In this document: positions 44,593 to 56,259 of the stretch, piece by piece
How the letters are laid out: each line of letters opens with the position of its first letter
How positions within the stretch are numbered: the first letter of the stretch is position 1
DNA from: Pleodorina starrii
Lineage: Eukaryota; Chlorophyta; Chlorophyceae; Chlamydomonadales; Volvocaceae
DNA length: 64,000 nt
Reading direction: 5' to 3'
Assembly: GCA_030267565.1 (NCBI GenBank)
Contig: BRXU01000025.1
Location: 1,471,501 to 1,535,500, forward strand
Notes under the pieces: model-generated
What the model was told of the DNA's origin: nothing
The model's input: the letters and a program-made list of their open reading frames with translations, nothing else
Databases searched by the model: none
Program-made: the position numbers and the translations under genes

Positions 44593-47500
44593 ATGCAGCT
44601 CCAGCAGCAGCATCTTTCGGCTGGTGCCGGTCGCGTTCGCAGTGCCCGTGTGTCGCGCCGTGCAATGGTTGTGAGCGCCACCGTCGCTCCCCCGGCGCCC
44701 ACGGCAGGCAAGTCGACGGCGGGAATGCGCTTCGGCGGCTGCGACTTGGCCCGATGCAGCCATTCATTTGGCATAGTCACGTTTCTCTGGAGCAGGAAAT
44801 AAGCTGTTCCAATTCGATGGTGCTCTGTCGGAGGTGGACCCGGAGATTCACTCGCTCATCACCAAGGAGAAGGCCCGCCAGGTGGGAGTACCCCCAACTG
44901 TTGCAGCGACAAAGGAGCTCCCCCAAATTTACAACGTAGCTTCTTTCCTTTGCGATAAAAAGCGTGTGGGCCCAGGGGCCTTCCGTGGCCGGCGGCGTGT
45001 TGAGCGGTGTGGCAGCACCCCAGGCCTCAGCTTCGCTCCGGTCCCTGCAGGTTCGCGGCCTGGAGCTGATTGCTTCGGAAAACTTTACCTCCAAGGCGGT
45101 AAGTGAATTTTTAAGCGGACTTTGTTTCGCACGGTACTAAAGGAAAGCCCTTTTTGTTGCGGAAAGGGCCGGAAGTCGGTTCGCGGCCGCAGCCGCTCCT
45201 CTACAGTCTCGTCAGCAAACAATATGCCTTTCCTCAATTATTTTGTGTCAGGTGATGCAAGCTCTGGGCAGCTGCATGACCAACAAGTACTCGGAGGGCC
45301 GCCCCAATGCCCGCTACTATGGCGGCAACGAGTATATTGACCAGGTCGAGCTGCTGTGCGAGGTGAGAACTCTATCCGCAGGTCCTACCGCTGCCTGCCA
45401 AAGTTTCATGTCGCGATTTCGGCTGAGGGCTGGCCTCCAGAAAAGTCAACGGTACGGCAGGGCCGCCCAACACCAGCTGGGCTGGTAATCATCACCATTT
45501 CGGTCCCCTGGGAGGGGGTTTGCCCTGCGTTGACCGGCACGCAGCACGCCGTCCGTCCTCCTCTCCGGGCCAGCCAACCGCCCAACCGCCCCTTCTGCAT
45601 GTCCTCCCCGCCTCTTCCCCCCCTGCAGAAGCGCGCTCTGGAGCTGTTTAACCTGGACCCCGCCGAGTGGGGTGTCAACGTGCAGCCCCTGTCTGGCTCC
45701 CCCGCCAACTTTGCGGTGTACACGGGACTGCTGCAGCCGCACGACCGCATCATGGGACTGGACCTGCCGCACGGTGAGGAGAGACTCGAGGGAGGAGGAG
45801 GAGGAGGAGGGAGGGGGGGGGAGAGGGGGGAGGAGGCGGGGAGGGGCAAAGGGGGAACAGAGGGACTAGGGGAGCAAAAAGGGGAAGAGGGACTGGGGCA
45901 CAAAGGACAGCGGGGGAAAAGGGACACGGCGCAGGGGGGCTGGGCCGAGGGTGACGGGGCGAAAGAGACGGGGAGAAGGGAGGGAGACGGCGGAAAGTGG
46001 GAGACAAGGGGGAGAGCGGCAGGGGGGACTACAAGAAAGCGCGAGCTACAGGCCCTGCCGTACAGTACTGCCGGAAGGGAAAGCGGGAGGAGGCTGGGTG
46101 TGCTCCCAGGGTTGGGCCCCTGGGGTGACCCGCACCTGGGTGGATCGATGGATGGATGGATGGGTGGGAACCGGGTGAGGTGCGGGTGTGGGTGCGTTGT
46201 CAGCGGATCACGAACGCCCCCGTAACGCCCCACCTGGGGGAGGTCCACCCCCCTGGAGCTGTGGTTGGGGGGCGCAGTGTCGGGTTGCTCGGCCGGGGCT
46301 GCGATTTGGGCCACGGGACGTCCCCCGCCCTCTGCTCTCCTCTCCTGGGAGGGCTGCTGACCCGGGGCGTGAGCTGGGAGGCAGAGGGCGGTGCTCCGAG
46401 AGCAGAGGGAAGCTGCCAAGAAAGCCACCAAGTGGATGAAGTGGATGGGATTAGGGTTTTAGGGTTGCGTCGCGGCTTTCCTGAACCCCGCCAATCCCCG
46501 CTGGTCCCCGCGGGTGACGGGGCCCTGCGGGGGTCAGCAGTCGGGCGGGGCGGGACAGCGGCGGGAGGGTTGCAGTTGACCATTGCAAGCAACCGCTTTG
46601 TAACCGCCCCAACGAACCAACCACCAACGACCAGGTGGCCACCTGACGCACGGCTTCATGACCGCCAAGCGCCGCGTCTCGGCGACGTCGATCTTTTTCG
46701 AGTCGATGCCGTACCGTTTGAACGAGGAGACGGGCACCATTGACTACGACACTCTGGAGAAGACGGCCGCCCTGTTCCGCCCCAAGCTCATCATCGCCGG
46801 TGGGTTCCAACTGGGGAGGGTTTTTTTCTTAAAGGGTTTTAGATGGGTTTTAGGGTATGTGCGGCAAAGAGGATGATGCGGCCCGTGGGTGGGGAGTGGG
46901 GAAGGGTGTGTGGCCGTTGCCCCGTGGGTGCGTGCGCAAAAATACGACACGACAGTGTGTCGTTAATGGGTCGGAGGCGGCCAAGCCTGCTCCCGACCCA
47001 CCCACCCAATCCTCCCACACTGCCCCTGGCTGGCAGCCCCCCTGGCGACTCCCCTGGCTAACCGCATGTTCCGCAACTCCCAAACACTCCCACCATCCCG
47101 CAGTGACTCATCCTTGTGTAAAAAAGGAGCATATCACTCCCTGACCCCCTCCACCATCCCCCACCGCCCCTCCCCCCCCCAGGCGCCTCGGCCTACTCCC
47201 GCAACTACGACTATGCGCGCATGCGGGCTGTCGCTGACTCGTGTGAGGCGTACCTGATGAGCGACATGGCGCACATCAGCGGCCTGGTGGCTGCGGGTGT
47301 GGCTGCCAGCCCCTTCGCCCACTCGCACATCGTCACCACCACCACGCACAAGTCGCTGCGGGGCCCGCGCGGCGGCATGATCTTTTACCGTCGGGAGCTC
47401 AAGGAAAAAATCGACCAGGCGGTGTTCCCGGTGAGGTTGCGGGCTGTGGGGCTCGAACCGGGGACGTCGTCGGTAGTGACGTGGGTGCAGGCTGTGGGCC

Positions 47501-49306
47501 TGCCGTGCCACCTCACCTCTCTCACGTCCTTTCCTTCACCTCCCCTCGCCTTCCACTTGTCGCGCCGGTTGCCTCCCTGACCTCCCTCCCTCCCTCCCTG
47601 ACCTTCCTCCCTCCCTCCCTCTCCCTCCCTCCCTCCCTCCCTCCCTCCCTCCCTCCCTCCCTGACCTTCCTCCCTCCCTCCCTCCCCTGCAGGGCCTCCA
47701 AGGCGGCCCCCACAACCACACCATCTCAGCCCTGGCAGTCGCCCTCAAGATGGCCAACACGGAGGAGTTCCGGGTGTACCAGCAGCAGGTGGTCGCCAAC
47801 TGCCAGGCGCTATGCACCCGTCTGCAGGCGCACGGATACAAGGTGGGGGTCGGCTCGGGGAGGGTGGGTGGGTGGGTGGGTGGGTGGCGAAGCTTCAAGT
47901 CGGGAGAGTGGGAGGGGGACCAGGGGGGCAGGGCTTTGAAGCGGGGGTGGTGGCGTGCTTTCAGCGGCGGGGGTGGGTGGGTGGGGGGTGAGAGTCGCAC
48001 TTCGCAGTACAGTTCTTCGTTCGCCATGGGTCCTCTTCGATGCCCTTTCTCACAACATTACCTACCTGATGTCCACCTAGGTTCTTTTGTGTTTCTTCAC
48101 CTCATCGAGCCACCGTTTCACTTCACCTCGCCAAGACGCTAAAACACCCGCCTTTCCTCGTCAGGTTGTGTCTGACGGCACCGACCCACGCCACCTGATT
48201 TCCACCTCGTTCATCTGTGTTTCTTCACCTCTCGCCAAGACGCTGAAACGCCCGCCTTTCCTCTTCCTCTCCTCGTCAGGTTGTGTCTGACGGCACCGAC
48301 AACCACCTGGTGCTCATTGACCTCAAGCCGGCGGGCATTGACGGCGCCCGGGTGCAGACCGTGCTGGACCAGGTGCGGAGGGGTCGGTGGGGTCGGTGAG
48401 ACGCAGGGTTCAGTTGGACTCGGAGCCGCCCGGGGTTGGTTGGACCCGTGGGTCGGTTTGACGGCAACCCCGTATTTGCCGTTCTTCGTCACCGCGCCCC
48501 CACCCCTCCAATTACCGAATGAGCCTTCCACCCGTCCGCCTCCCGCCCCCGCCCCAAAAAAAGCCTCTCACTGACGCCTCTCCTCAACGCCCGCTTCTCC
48601 TCAACGCCAGGTGTCCATCACGCTAAACAAGAACTCGGTGCCGGGCGACAAGTCCGCCATGGTGCCCGGCGGCATCCGCATCGGCACCCCCGCACTCACC
48701 ACTCGCGGCTTCCAGGAGAAGGACTTTGAGCAGGTGGCGGACTTCATCCACCGGGCCATCCAGATCGCAAAGGACTGCCAGGTGAGGGGGGGCCGATCCG
48801 TGGGTCGGTCGCTGGGTCGTGTTGGGCGGCTGGGCCGACCCGTGGGTCGGTCGCAGTGTCGATTTGGGTCGGGCAGCTGCTCGATGATTTCCCCGTAGGT
48901 ATGGCCGCAATATATCAAGTTTTGTTTGTTGGAATTGTAACGAAATCTAACGAAGTGTTAAAAGCATCTCTGATGCTTTTACCTCGGAAATGTACTGGCT
49001 GTCCCACCCTCTTGGCCCTCTTGATTGTTAGCCCTGTTTGCCACCGCCCCTCCACAAGGCACACTCGCTGTGTCTGGTGACACTCAAGTATGCGACCCCT
49101 CACCTCACATGAGCATGGGCTGCGGCGCAAATGAGACTCAAATGCAAATGCGCAATCCACCCGCGCAGGCCAAGACGCCCGCCCCGGCCAAGCTCAAGGA
49201 CTTCAAGGAGTATGTGGAGGGGGCGGGGGCCTCCCGGTTCGACATCCTGACCCTGCGTGGGGAGGTGGAGGCGCTGGCGCAGAGCTTCCCCATGCCCGGT
49301 CTGTAG
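44593..49306 (+). CDS. SHMT: Serine hydroxymethyltransferase, plastid-type leader (11 exons, 489 aa)
   Basis: Exons: 44593-44707, 44796-44881, 45051-45098, 45252-45362, 45629-45773, 46635-46799, 47183-47430, 47693-47842, 48280-48372, 48611-48781, 49169-49306. They join in phase to 1470 nt. The enzyme interconverts serine + tetrahydrofolate and glycine + methylene-THF using PLP. Family blocks in order: [75 protein letters not shown], the PLP-lysine block [14 protein letters not shown] (Lys280), [33 protein letters not shown] and TPALTTRGF. Length and order match full-length eukaryotic SHMT. The first 35-40 residues ([23 protein letters not shown]...) are basic, Ser/Ala-rich and lack acids, as in plastid or mitochondrial transit peptides; plastid is preferred but not proven. 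Intron 1 uses a GC donor (GCAG/GCAAGT) in this model. A different first splice site would change a few residues only. Confidence 0.95.
47573..47692 (+). repeat. CCCT/CCCTCCCT microsatellite inside SHMT intron 7
   Basis: Nearly pure (CTCC)n broken by CTGACCTT units directly before the acceptor at 47692. It supplies the polypyrimidine tract of exon 8. Confidence 0.85.
48064..48303 (+). repeat. Tandem duplication carrying a second copy of the SHMT exon 9 acceptor
   Basis: About 48064-48185 and 48196-48300 share CCTGATNTCCACCTNG, TGTGTTTCTTCACCTC, GCCAAGACGCT, CCCGCCTTTCCTC and CGTCAGGTTGTGTCTGACGG. The second copy is the genuine exon 9 start (48280). The first has the same acceptor at 48164/48165 followed by 21 nt of exon-like sequence, then leaves the coding sequence. 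Use of the first acceptor adds 115 nt, shifts the frame and meets a stop. Confidence 0.85.
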
Positions 49307-50760
49307 ATGGCTTGGGCCTGCCTGTAGATGACGCTCCTTAGACGGCTCTCGGGGACATTAGACGGGGCGGGGGATGGGCGACGGGGGGCCGCGGGAGGGA
49401 CGAGGCGAGGGGTAAATAAGGAGGAAGCCTCAGTGAGCGGGAGTTCCCGAAGACGGAAGCGATCCACAGCGGAGGATGGAACGGAGGCGATGTGGACGAG
49501 AGGGTGACGGGGGCTGCGCGCGCCGTTTTAAAGCGCGGCGGGGGAAAACTGTGCGGATGGTGATGTACGGCTGTCGTGGCCGATCATCGACGTGTGGGTA
49601 GGTGGGTAGATGGGTGTTGTTGTTTTCTGGTGCTTTGACCAAATTTCACCAATCGACTTAACTCCCGAGATGCTGAGATTCGGGTGGGGCGGTGTGTCTG
49701 GGTGTCTCCCTTGTCGCGTTGGTCGCATCCCGGGGGGTGAGAAGGGGCGATTCGACAGAGGCTCCAGAGGCGCCTCTCGTCCGACGTTTCCTTCTAGGCT
49801 CCGCCGCCGCCGCTGCCGGCGACGGTTTCCTTTTTAGGCTTTGGCGTCGCCGCCGCCGCCGCCAGTGGTGGCGCAGCGGGCCGCGGCGGGATGGGGAGGA
49901 GCCGGCTGTGCGTCCCTTCCCGCCCCTTGAAGAGGGACATAAGATTTTGACGGCGCGATTTGGAGTTGACTGGCAGCGATTCCTGTTGCCATTGACAAGT
50001 TTCGCCTTGGAACTTATCCTATGAATGGATGGACGGGGGGGTTCTTGTAGAGGCGGAGCAAGTTTTGTGTCGGGGAGGGAATCTCGGGGCGAATCTTGCA
50101 GCGTGACATGACCTCAAGTGTAGGACCTGCGCTGTTGCGGTTGGTGACATGATTGGCAGTCCGGGGCATATCCGTACAGGTGGGTCCTCTTTTGAAGGGG
50201 AAAGGGAAAGGGAAGGGGCGCCGCCCGGCGGCGCCCGACGAGCGGCGTGCGCTTGGGGTGTCTGGGTACCTTCCGGCGATGCAGCGCCGGCGCGGCGTGT
50301 TGCATGTTGCACTCCCTGCCGTGTCGTGTCGGGAATTCGCCCCCGCCCCGCCCCGCCTCTCCCCTCGCCCCGCCCCGCCCCGGCTCTCACTGATTTGCGG
50401 AATAGTACTATCAAACCATATACATATCAACATAGTTTACAGAAACTCAGACCGCGTGCTCGGGACTTCTTGCGCGTCCGCAATTGAAGCATCCGCGCTG
50501 GCGCAGCATCGCGGTTCCTTTGGAATTAGGACTTTTGACCTGCCGGCCTCGGCACCTTTTCCGACCTGTAAAGAAAAGATATAAACAAGAGCGTTTGGGC
50601 AAAGATTGCGTGCGAGGTGGTTGGAGGTTGGTGCTGACGGGGGCCCTATGCGAGTTGGGGCGCCCGGGCGCGATTTAGGCGAGGCCGCGAATTTCCCACT
50701 GCTGCGGTCAACGCCATTGCAGAGAGCCTCGCAGTCAGCGCCAATGATAACAATCCTTAA
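49307..50760. other. SHMT 3' region and intergenic DNA
   Basis: The first TGTAA seen after the SHMT stop is at about 50567-50571 (1.26 kb downstream), so the 3' UTR may be long or use a variant signal. A CCCCG-type run lies at 50339-50390. No separate gene supported, except that a 5' exon of the next gene may be hidden before 50760. Confidence 0.4.
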
Positions 50761-51447
50761 ATTAGGTCGCTGGCCGCTGCAGCGGCTAGCCAGGGCTCTG
50801 GGGAGACGCTAGCGTCATTGCTAGAGCAACTTTACATCATGGTGCTGAAGGAGCTGGGCCCGCATATGTTTAACAAACTTGAAGATTGCCATGCGCTAGC
50901 TACCAAGGTCTTGAAGCAGACCCTCGAGGAGAACGCGCAAACGAAGGCCACCATTGAAGCGTTGCAGCACAAAGTGGAGGACTTGCAGCGGTCACTTGCG
51001 GAGATGAGGCTCCATGAGGAGGAATCGCGACATTGGGTGCTGCTGGGGCAGCTGGTATATGTGCTTGAGGACATAGTGCGCATCCAGGTGTTAGGCCCCA
51101 ATTTCCCGCCTACGAGCCTCGCTGACATCCAGGACCTTATTGAGCAAGGATTCGTCAGCGAGGAAGGCCAGCGGAAGTGGAATACGTTCTTCACCCGCCT
51201 TGCTGGGCAGGGCCTCAGCGTGAAGAAGGTCATCGCGGCCTCCGCTCCGCTTCGCCCGCAGCGCTTCGCCTTGGCCCACGGGACGATGGAGGAGCGGGCC
51301 ACGGTTTCGACGGCACAGCTGCGGGAGTGGGCTTGCGGGCGGAACCTGCAGCCCATGGTGGACACCATCCTCAAGGCCCTGCAGCCTCTGACGTGTGAGG
51401 GACACCCGCTGTTACCACGCAGCGACATCGACGACATGTTTGCTTAG
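50761..51447 (+). CDS. Coiled-coil protein of unknown function (203-229 aa in this exon)
   Basis: The frame is open from 50761 to the TAG at 51445. The first in-frame ATG is at 50839 (MVLKELGPHMFNKLEDC), but upstream codons also read like protein (LAAAAASQGSGETLASLLEQLY). An AG at the frame entry (ATTAG or GCTGCAG) suggests a preceding exon. Residues about 20-65 after the ATG form a heptad-like coiled coil (LKQTLEENAQTKATIEALQH then KVEDLQRSLAEMRLHEEE). A compact helical part follows (LVYVLEDIVRIQVLG, SLADIQDLIEQGFVSEEGQR, KWNTFFTRLAGQG). The composition is diverse, unlike chance frames here, so I regard it as real. No family was recognised. A structural or scaffold role is a guess from the coiled coil only. 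Confidence 0.7.
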   Translation: MRSLAAAAASQGSGETLASLLEQLYIMVLKELGPHMFNKLEDCHALATKVLKQTLEENAQTKATIEALQHKVEDLQRSLAEMRLHEEESRHWVLLGQLVYVLEDIVRIQVLGPNFPPTSLADIQDLIEQGFVSEEGQRKWNTFFTRLAGQGLSVKKVIAASAPLRPQRFALAHGTMEERATVSTAQLREWACGRNLQPMVDTILKALQPLTCEGHPLLPRSDIDDMFA

Positions 51448-52334
51448 AAGGCAGGATTGGTGTACAGGTCAGGGGCTTTACGGATGGTGCAGTCTTGATC
51501 CTGACAAGAGCCTCTAAAGCCAACCTGGCAGTGTGAGGATGTGTGGTGTTAGCTGGCCGCGTGGTAATGGCAATCAAGCAGCTTACGGGGTGGGGATCAG
51601 AGGGGAGATGGAGGGATACGTACGGATGTGTTTAGATTAAACTAAAGCATACGGTTGTGTGTGCATGGACAGACGGAGCGGGCGTGGAGGGAGGTGCACG
51701 GATGTATATGTGCCGCCACCCTCCCACTGATCAACAGATCAACTGTTGCACCCAAACGCCTTCCCTCTCGCACAGGTGCGCGCCAACGCGCCGCTGCGAA
51801 TCACGGGGCCCGTGGCGGCCGCCGTGGCTCCAGCTTGAGGCTTGCGACCCAACATGGCGGTCATATGGCGGTGGTGGTGTGGGGCAGGGGTGTTGCCGGG
51901 GGTGTATGTGGAGTCGGTGAAGCGGTGCCGGACATGCAGTGGGCCAGCAAGGGTGGTGGTGGGGGCAGTAGGCCGTGGCGCAGAGAGGTGAAGCTGCTCC
52001 GGCGCGTGCGCGCGTGGTCTCACATGTGTTACAGGTGTACGGCAGCAGATGCGGTGTACGGCAGCGCGCGGCCCCCGAAGGCCCTTGTAGGCGAGCGCAC
52101 AGCTAACCATTGCAGCAGCATGGGGGTGCGCGGACCGCTGGCACAACATTTGTCGTACAGCAACATGCCGTACTGTTGACTACGACGGCGCTTTCTGTTT
52201 CCTTGGTACGACAGCACACGCGTGCGGGAAATGAGGACGGGTCGGCTGCCTATCAGCAGCGGCGGCGAGGCGCCGTAGTACGAAGGTACGACAGACTGCA
52301 TCGTACCAAGACGTGTATGTACGTCTGTACGACA
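51448..52334. other. Convergent 3' regions
   Basis: Lies between the ends of two convergent genes. Rich in GTACGGC/GTACGAC words from about 52030 to 52330. No gene supported. Confidence 0.4.
52029..52033 (-). terminator. Candidate poly(A) signal TGTAA of the TPR gene
   Basis: TTACA on plus, TGTAA on minus, about 300 nt after the TPR stop codon. Assigned by motif and spacing. Confidence 0.45.
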
Positions 52335-55300
52335 TCATCTCATGGCGAGAAAGTCCGCCATCCGCGCCACCATGGCGGGCGGCCAGCGGCGGATGCGGCC
52401 AAGCCAATCGAGGTCCGTGTACTTGACGCAGCCCACCTGTACGGCAGCCAATACGGCAAATACGACATGTATGACAACTACGTTAAATCGACACGCACGA
52501 CTGAGCAGCTGTCGTGCGCTGTTGGTTTGGCCGCGTCAGACCCTCGTCGCGCTCTGATTGCTGGGCAGCAGAAGCTCGCCTCACCTCGCCTCACGTCTCG
52601 TTCTCATTTCGTGGCAACAGCAACACCGCAATGGAAAGCCGTTGCATCGCCTCACCTATCCTTTATTATTTGCAACTCTCTCCAACGATTCTTTATTGTT
52701 TACAACTCCGTCCCGCAAACCAGCCCATATGATCACTTGATCACAACCCCGCCCCAGCAAACCTGCCCGCACGATGTCGTACGCTGCCGTACTCACCGTG
52801 ATCCGATCGCACGCAAACTCCCACATCTCCTCCGCCTCCCGCTGGCGGCCCTGTCCCCAGTACAGCGCCGCAAGCGCAGCGCGCATGTCTGCGCTACCCG
52901 GAGCCCGCCGCGCGATGCGTACCATCTGCGTGTCGTATAAGTTGCACCACGTCGTACATTCATGAATATTGTACATGTGTCGTACTACCGTAGGCCTCCA
53001 CCCTTGAGAGTTCAGGGCCCCTCTCGCCCTCCGCTCACCCTCCGCTCGTGAAAGCCCTCCCTCGGTCACCCGCCATCAGGAGATTAAAGACTGACCCATG
53101 GGTCCCTGGAACTGCTGTGCCCCATAACAACTACTGAGTACTAACCCCCCTCCCGCGCCGTCGGGTGCATGACAGGTACGGCAGAAAGCATCCCGTCGTA
53201 CCTCCTGTACGGCGCCGTCCGTGTCGCCCAGTTGGGCCCGCATGAGGGCGGCGTTGGAGGCGGCAAAGATGGCGCCTGTGTGTGTGTGTGAGGGGGCGCG
53301 GCGGGGTAGAGAGAACACAGGGGTGGAGTGCGGGTTGGCTTAGGGTGTGAATGTGGATGTGAGTGGGGAGGGGGAGAAGAGGTTCGGGATTGGGTATAGC
53401 CCTGGTTGGATTGGGTTGGGTTGGGTTTGGACGCAGGAGGGACCCGTGGGTGCTGAGTCCCAGAAGGAAGCGGTCAGGCAGTCTTGTGCTACTGATAACG
53501 GCAGCGAAAACATAAACCCAGAAGTGCAAGGGCCTAAAGGGTGATCGCTCGGTCTCTACAGACCGTGCTTCGTACTTCACTGCCGTACAAAAAACAGTGC
53601 GTTTGCCGTACAGTTCGAAACCCAGTCCTACCGTACCGTCGAGTCGTGGTGTCGTGGAGCCGTTACGGCCGCGGAAGCCGCGCGCCTGCTGGAATACGGC
53701 GGCGCTCGCCAGGTACTGCTCTCGCGCCTCTGCGTACGGATGTACGGGTGTACGGAAAGGATCCACGGGAGTAGAGGGCCGGGGGCAGTGTGGCCTGGCC
53801 AATTGTGGGGACCACTTCGCCAGCATGCACGCCGAGTGGGGCAAGCTGCGTTTCCGACCAGAGCACGACAGGATCCAAGGATCCAGAGAATCCAAGGATC
53901 TAGAGAATCAAAGTATCAAAGGCTCCAAAGGCAGGATGGCAGGCCCGGCGTGGAATTCACGTCCACCCTGTCAGCCCAGCCTCAGTTCCCCAGCCCAGTA
54001 CCCTCACAGGCGTTCCCCGGTCTGCAGCACCCTCTTACCTTCCCAACGGCCCAAGGAGTTCAGGCAGTTTCCAATACTGTTCAGCACGTACGGATCCAAC
54101 GACTCGCTGCACGCCAGGGGGGGCGGGGTTCGATCGGGGGTGATAGCGGACAGGGAAGAGGAGGGGTGAAAATGCGTGTACAGGGGCCTGTGGTGACAAG
54201 GGTACCGTCAAAGGTGTAACGGTCCGAGTGTGCTGGGCGAAGGGGGCACCACAATTCTGCAAGGCAGCCGGTGCGGTCGCTCCTGTCGACGGGAAGTGGT
54301 AAGACCTGAACATTTGCGCAGTCGACACCGCCATGATTAGTTGAGCACAGCGAGGGCAAGGAGGGCGTCCAGCAATGAACATGAGGGCACCATGCAAGCC
54401 TGCCTTGCAACGGCACTGATGCGATACTTGTACAGTCGATAAGCAACAATGTCAACAAGCACCAGTGGTATAGTGGTAGCATAGGTCCTTGCCACGGACC
54501 AGACCCGAGTTCGATTCTCGGCTGGTGCAAATCAATGACATGTGAATGTCACTTCATGGAACCTTTTTGCGCTTCACACGCCCCTGTTTAACCATAAGCA
54601 TCCCCCAGCTTCTATCATCCGCCAGGATCCGCCCGCCCGCCCGTCCGCCGACCCACGGGTCGCGACCCACCCTGCCTCCGCCGCCAGCTCCATGCCGCTC
54701 TTGTAGTCCGCCAGGGCCGCCTCCCATTCGCTCAGCCCCTCGTAGCCCAGCGCCCGACCCGTCCGCAGCCGGGCACGGGTCACCCGGTCGGTGTCTGTCG
54801 TACATGTGCGTGAAAGGTAGGAGGGTTTATGTGGTCGCACAGGCAGCTCCCGCGGGAAAAGATTTGCGGGTGGGGCCCGAGAACGGTGCATGGGTCAGTC
54901 TGCCCACCCAGACGCCCACCTGGCACCAGCCGCAGCGCGGCCTCAAAGTCCTGCAGAGCCGCTGTGAAGTTCTTGCCATCTACCAGGGCCTGGAGGGGGC
55001 GGGCCAGGAGCGGGTTTTGATGGGGGTTGTAATGAGACGCATCAACGTGCAACCAGGGGTATAACATGAGTACATGACTGAGCCGTTTCGGCGGATGAGA
55101 GAGCCCAGTGGGTGTCCTGCCTGTAGGCGAAGTGAGGTGTGAGGTGAGGTGAGGTAGATGTGAGGTCTGAGATGTGAGGTGACACACGTGCACTGGGGGC
55201 CTCAAAGCCCTCCAGGCACCAACACCAGCGCATGTACACATCGCTATACACACGCTCACACATCCCACATCACCACATCACCACACCCCACATCCCACCA

Positions 55301-56259
55301 CACCGCCACAAACCATCGATGCCGCAACGCCCCCCACGTCCCACACACCCTCGCTCACGCACCTCTGCGCGCATCTCCCGCCAGCGCGCCGACTCGGGCT
55401 CTGCCGCGATGCACTCGGTCAGCAGATTCACCGCGTCTTGGAAGCGTCGCTCGGCATACGCCAGGTAGGCTTCCTCCTGTTTGACAAAAATATAACATTC
55501 CGCAACGCAAACTCAAGGGACATTCCATACTTGGCATTGCGCATTCGTGCACTCCTCAGTCCGTGTTCCGCATAATCCAAGCACACGCACACAAGGGTTT
55601 AGGTTTATCCTCATCGCCGCCATTACACACATAGCTCTATACAGAGATGTATTGGCCGCAAGCTGCAGTTCGTTGCCTGGAGCTTGCGATCCAGAAAAGC
55701 ATTACGGATGCAGCCCCAGCCCCGACTCGGTCCACACGCAGGCATTCCTTCCCCTCCCGCTCTGGGGCCTGCTTGTCCTCGCTGAACACGCTGATTGCCC
55801 CACCTGAAGGGTTGATAAATCGACCACAGGGCGCGCGGCAGCAGATGCTGAGGCGGCGGCATCCGCACCAGCAGCCGCATACGCCACCTTACCGCCGCCA
55901 CAGCCGCTACCGTTGATAATATCCGCAGCCCAACCGGTGGCGAGGCAAGCCGCGACTAACCAAGTGCGCCGGCTGACGCGTCGGGTCGTTGGCGTGTCGC
56001 TGCAGCTGTGCACGCCTGCCGATAGCTCTGTTGTTACCACCGCAGAGGTTGTGGGCTGCGGAACGTAGTCCCCCGGGGCATGGTCCGAAGAGGATGGGAG
56101 TTTGGGCAGGTCCGGAATGACCTGCGGACCGCTGGCGCCCACGTCGCGCGGGACGGGCTGAGCGGCTGCCGCGCCAGCCCGACGGCTGCTGGCAGCCGAG
56201 TTCAAGCGGCCAGGGGCTCCTGGTTTTGAAGCGTTGAAGGCATGTCGTTGTAGAAGCAT
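52335..56259 (-). CDS. Thylakoid-lumen TPR protein (9 exons, 399 aa)
   Basis: Exons from the 5' end: 55804-56259, 55363-55476, 54920-54989, 54671-54794, 54039-54106, 53667-53729, 53202-53275, 52797-52925, 52335-52436. All have AG/GT borders and phases that join to 1200 nt. The N-terminus looks bipartite: a Ser/Ala/Arg/Pro leader, then twin Arg 97-98 followed by TWLVAACLATG and an AYA-type end near 126-129, as in Tat-dependent lumen proteins. Tandem TPR helices follow (EEAYLAYAERRFQDAVNLLT, NFTAALQDFEAALRLVP, EWEAALADYKSGMELA, DPYVLNSIGNCLNSLGRWEE, FAASNAALMRAQLGDTDGAV, MRAALAALYWGQGRQREAEE). The C-terminus is DWLGRIRRWPPAMVARMADF. The combination resembles plant 'chloroplast lumen common family' TPR proteins, whose function is poorly defined. 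The start at 56259 avoids an upstream Met (56358) that would add a less leader-like segment. Confidence 0.88.
54459..54529 (+). tRNA. tRNA-Gly (anticodon GCC)
   Basis: 71 nt. Acceptor stem GCACCAG pairs with CTGGTGC, discriminator A. The anticodon arm GGTCC-TTGCCAC-GGACC gives anticodon GCC (54491-54493). The T arm is CCGAG-TTCGATT-CTCGG. The A-box-like TGGTATAGTGG and B-box-like GAGTTCGATTC are present. No intron. CCA is not encoded, as expected for a nuclear gene. A T5 run at about 54563 could terminate Pol III. It sits inside intron 4 of the TPR gene, on the opposite strand. Confidence 0.97.

Noticed and set aside
48165..48285. Alternative exon 9a of SHMT
   Set aside because: The duplicated acceptor leads to a frameshift and a TGA soon after the true exon start, so no alternative protein is predicted.
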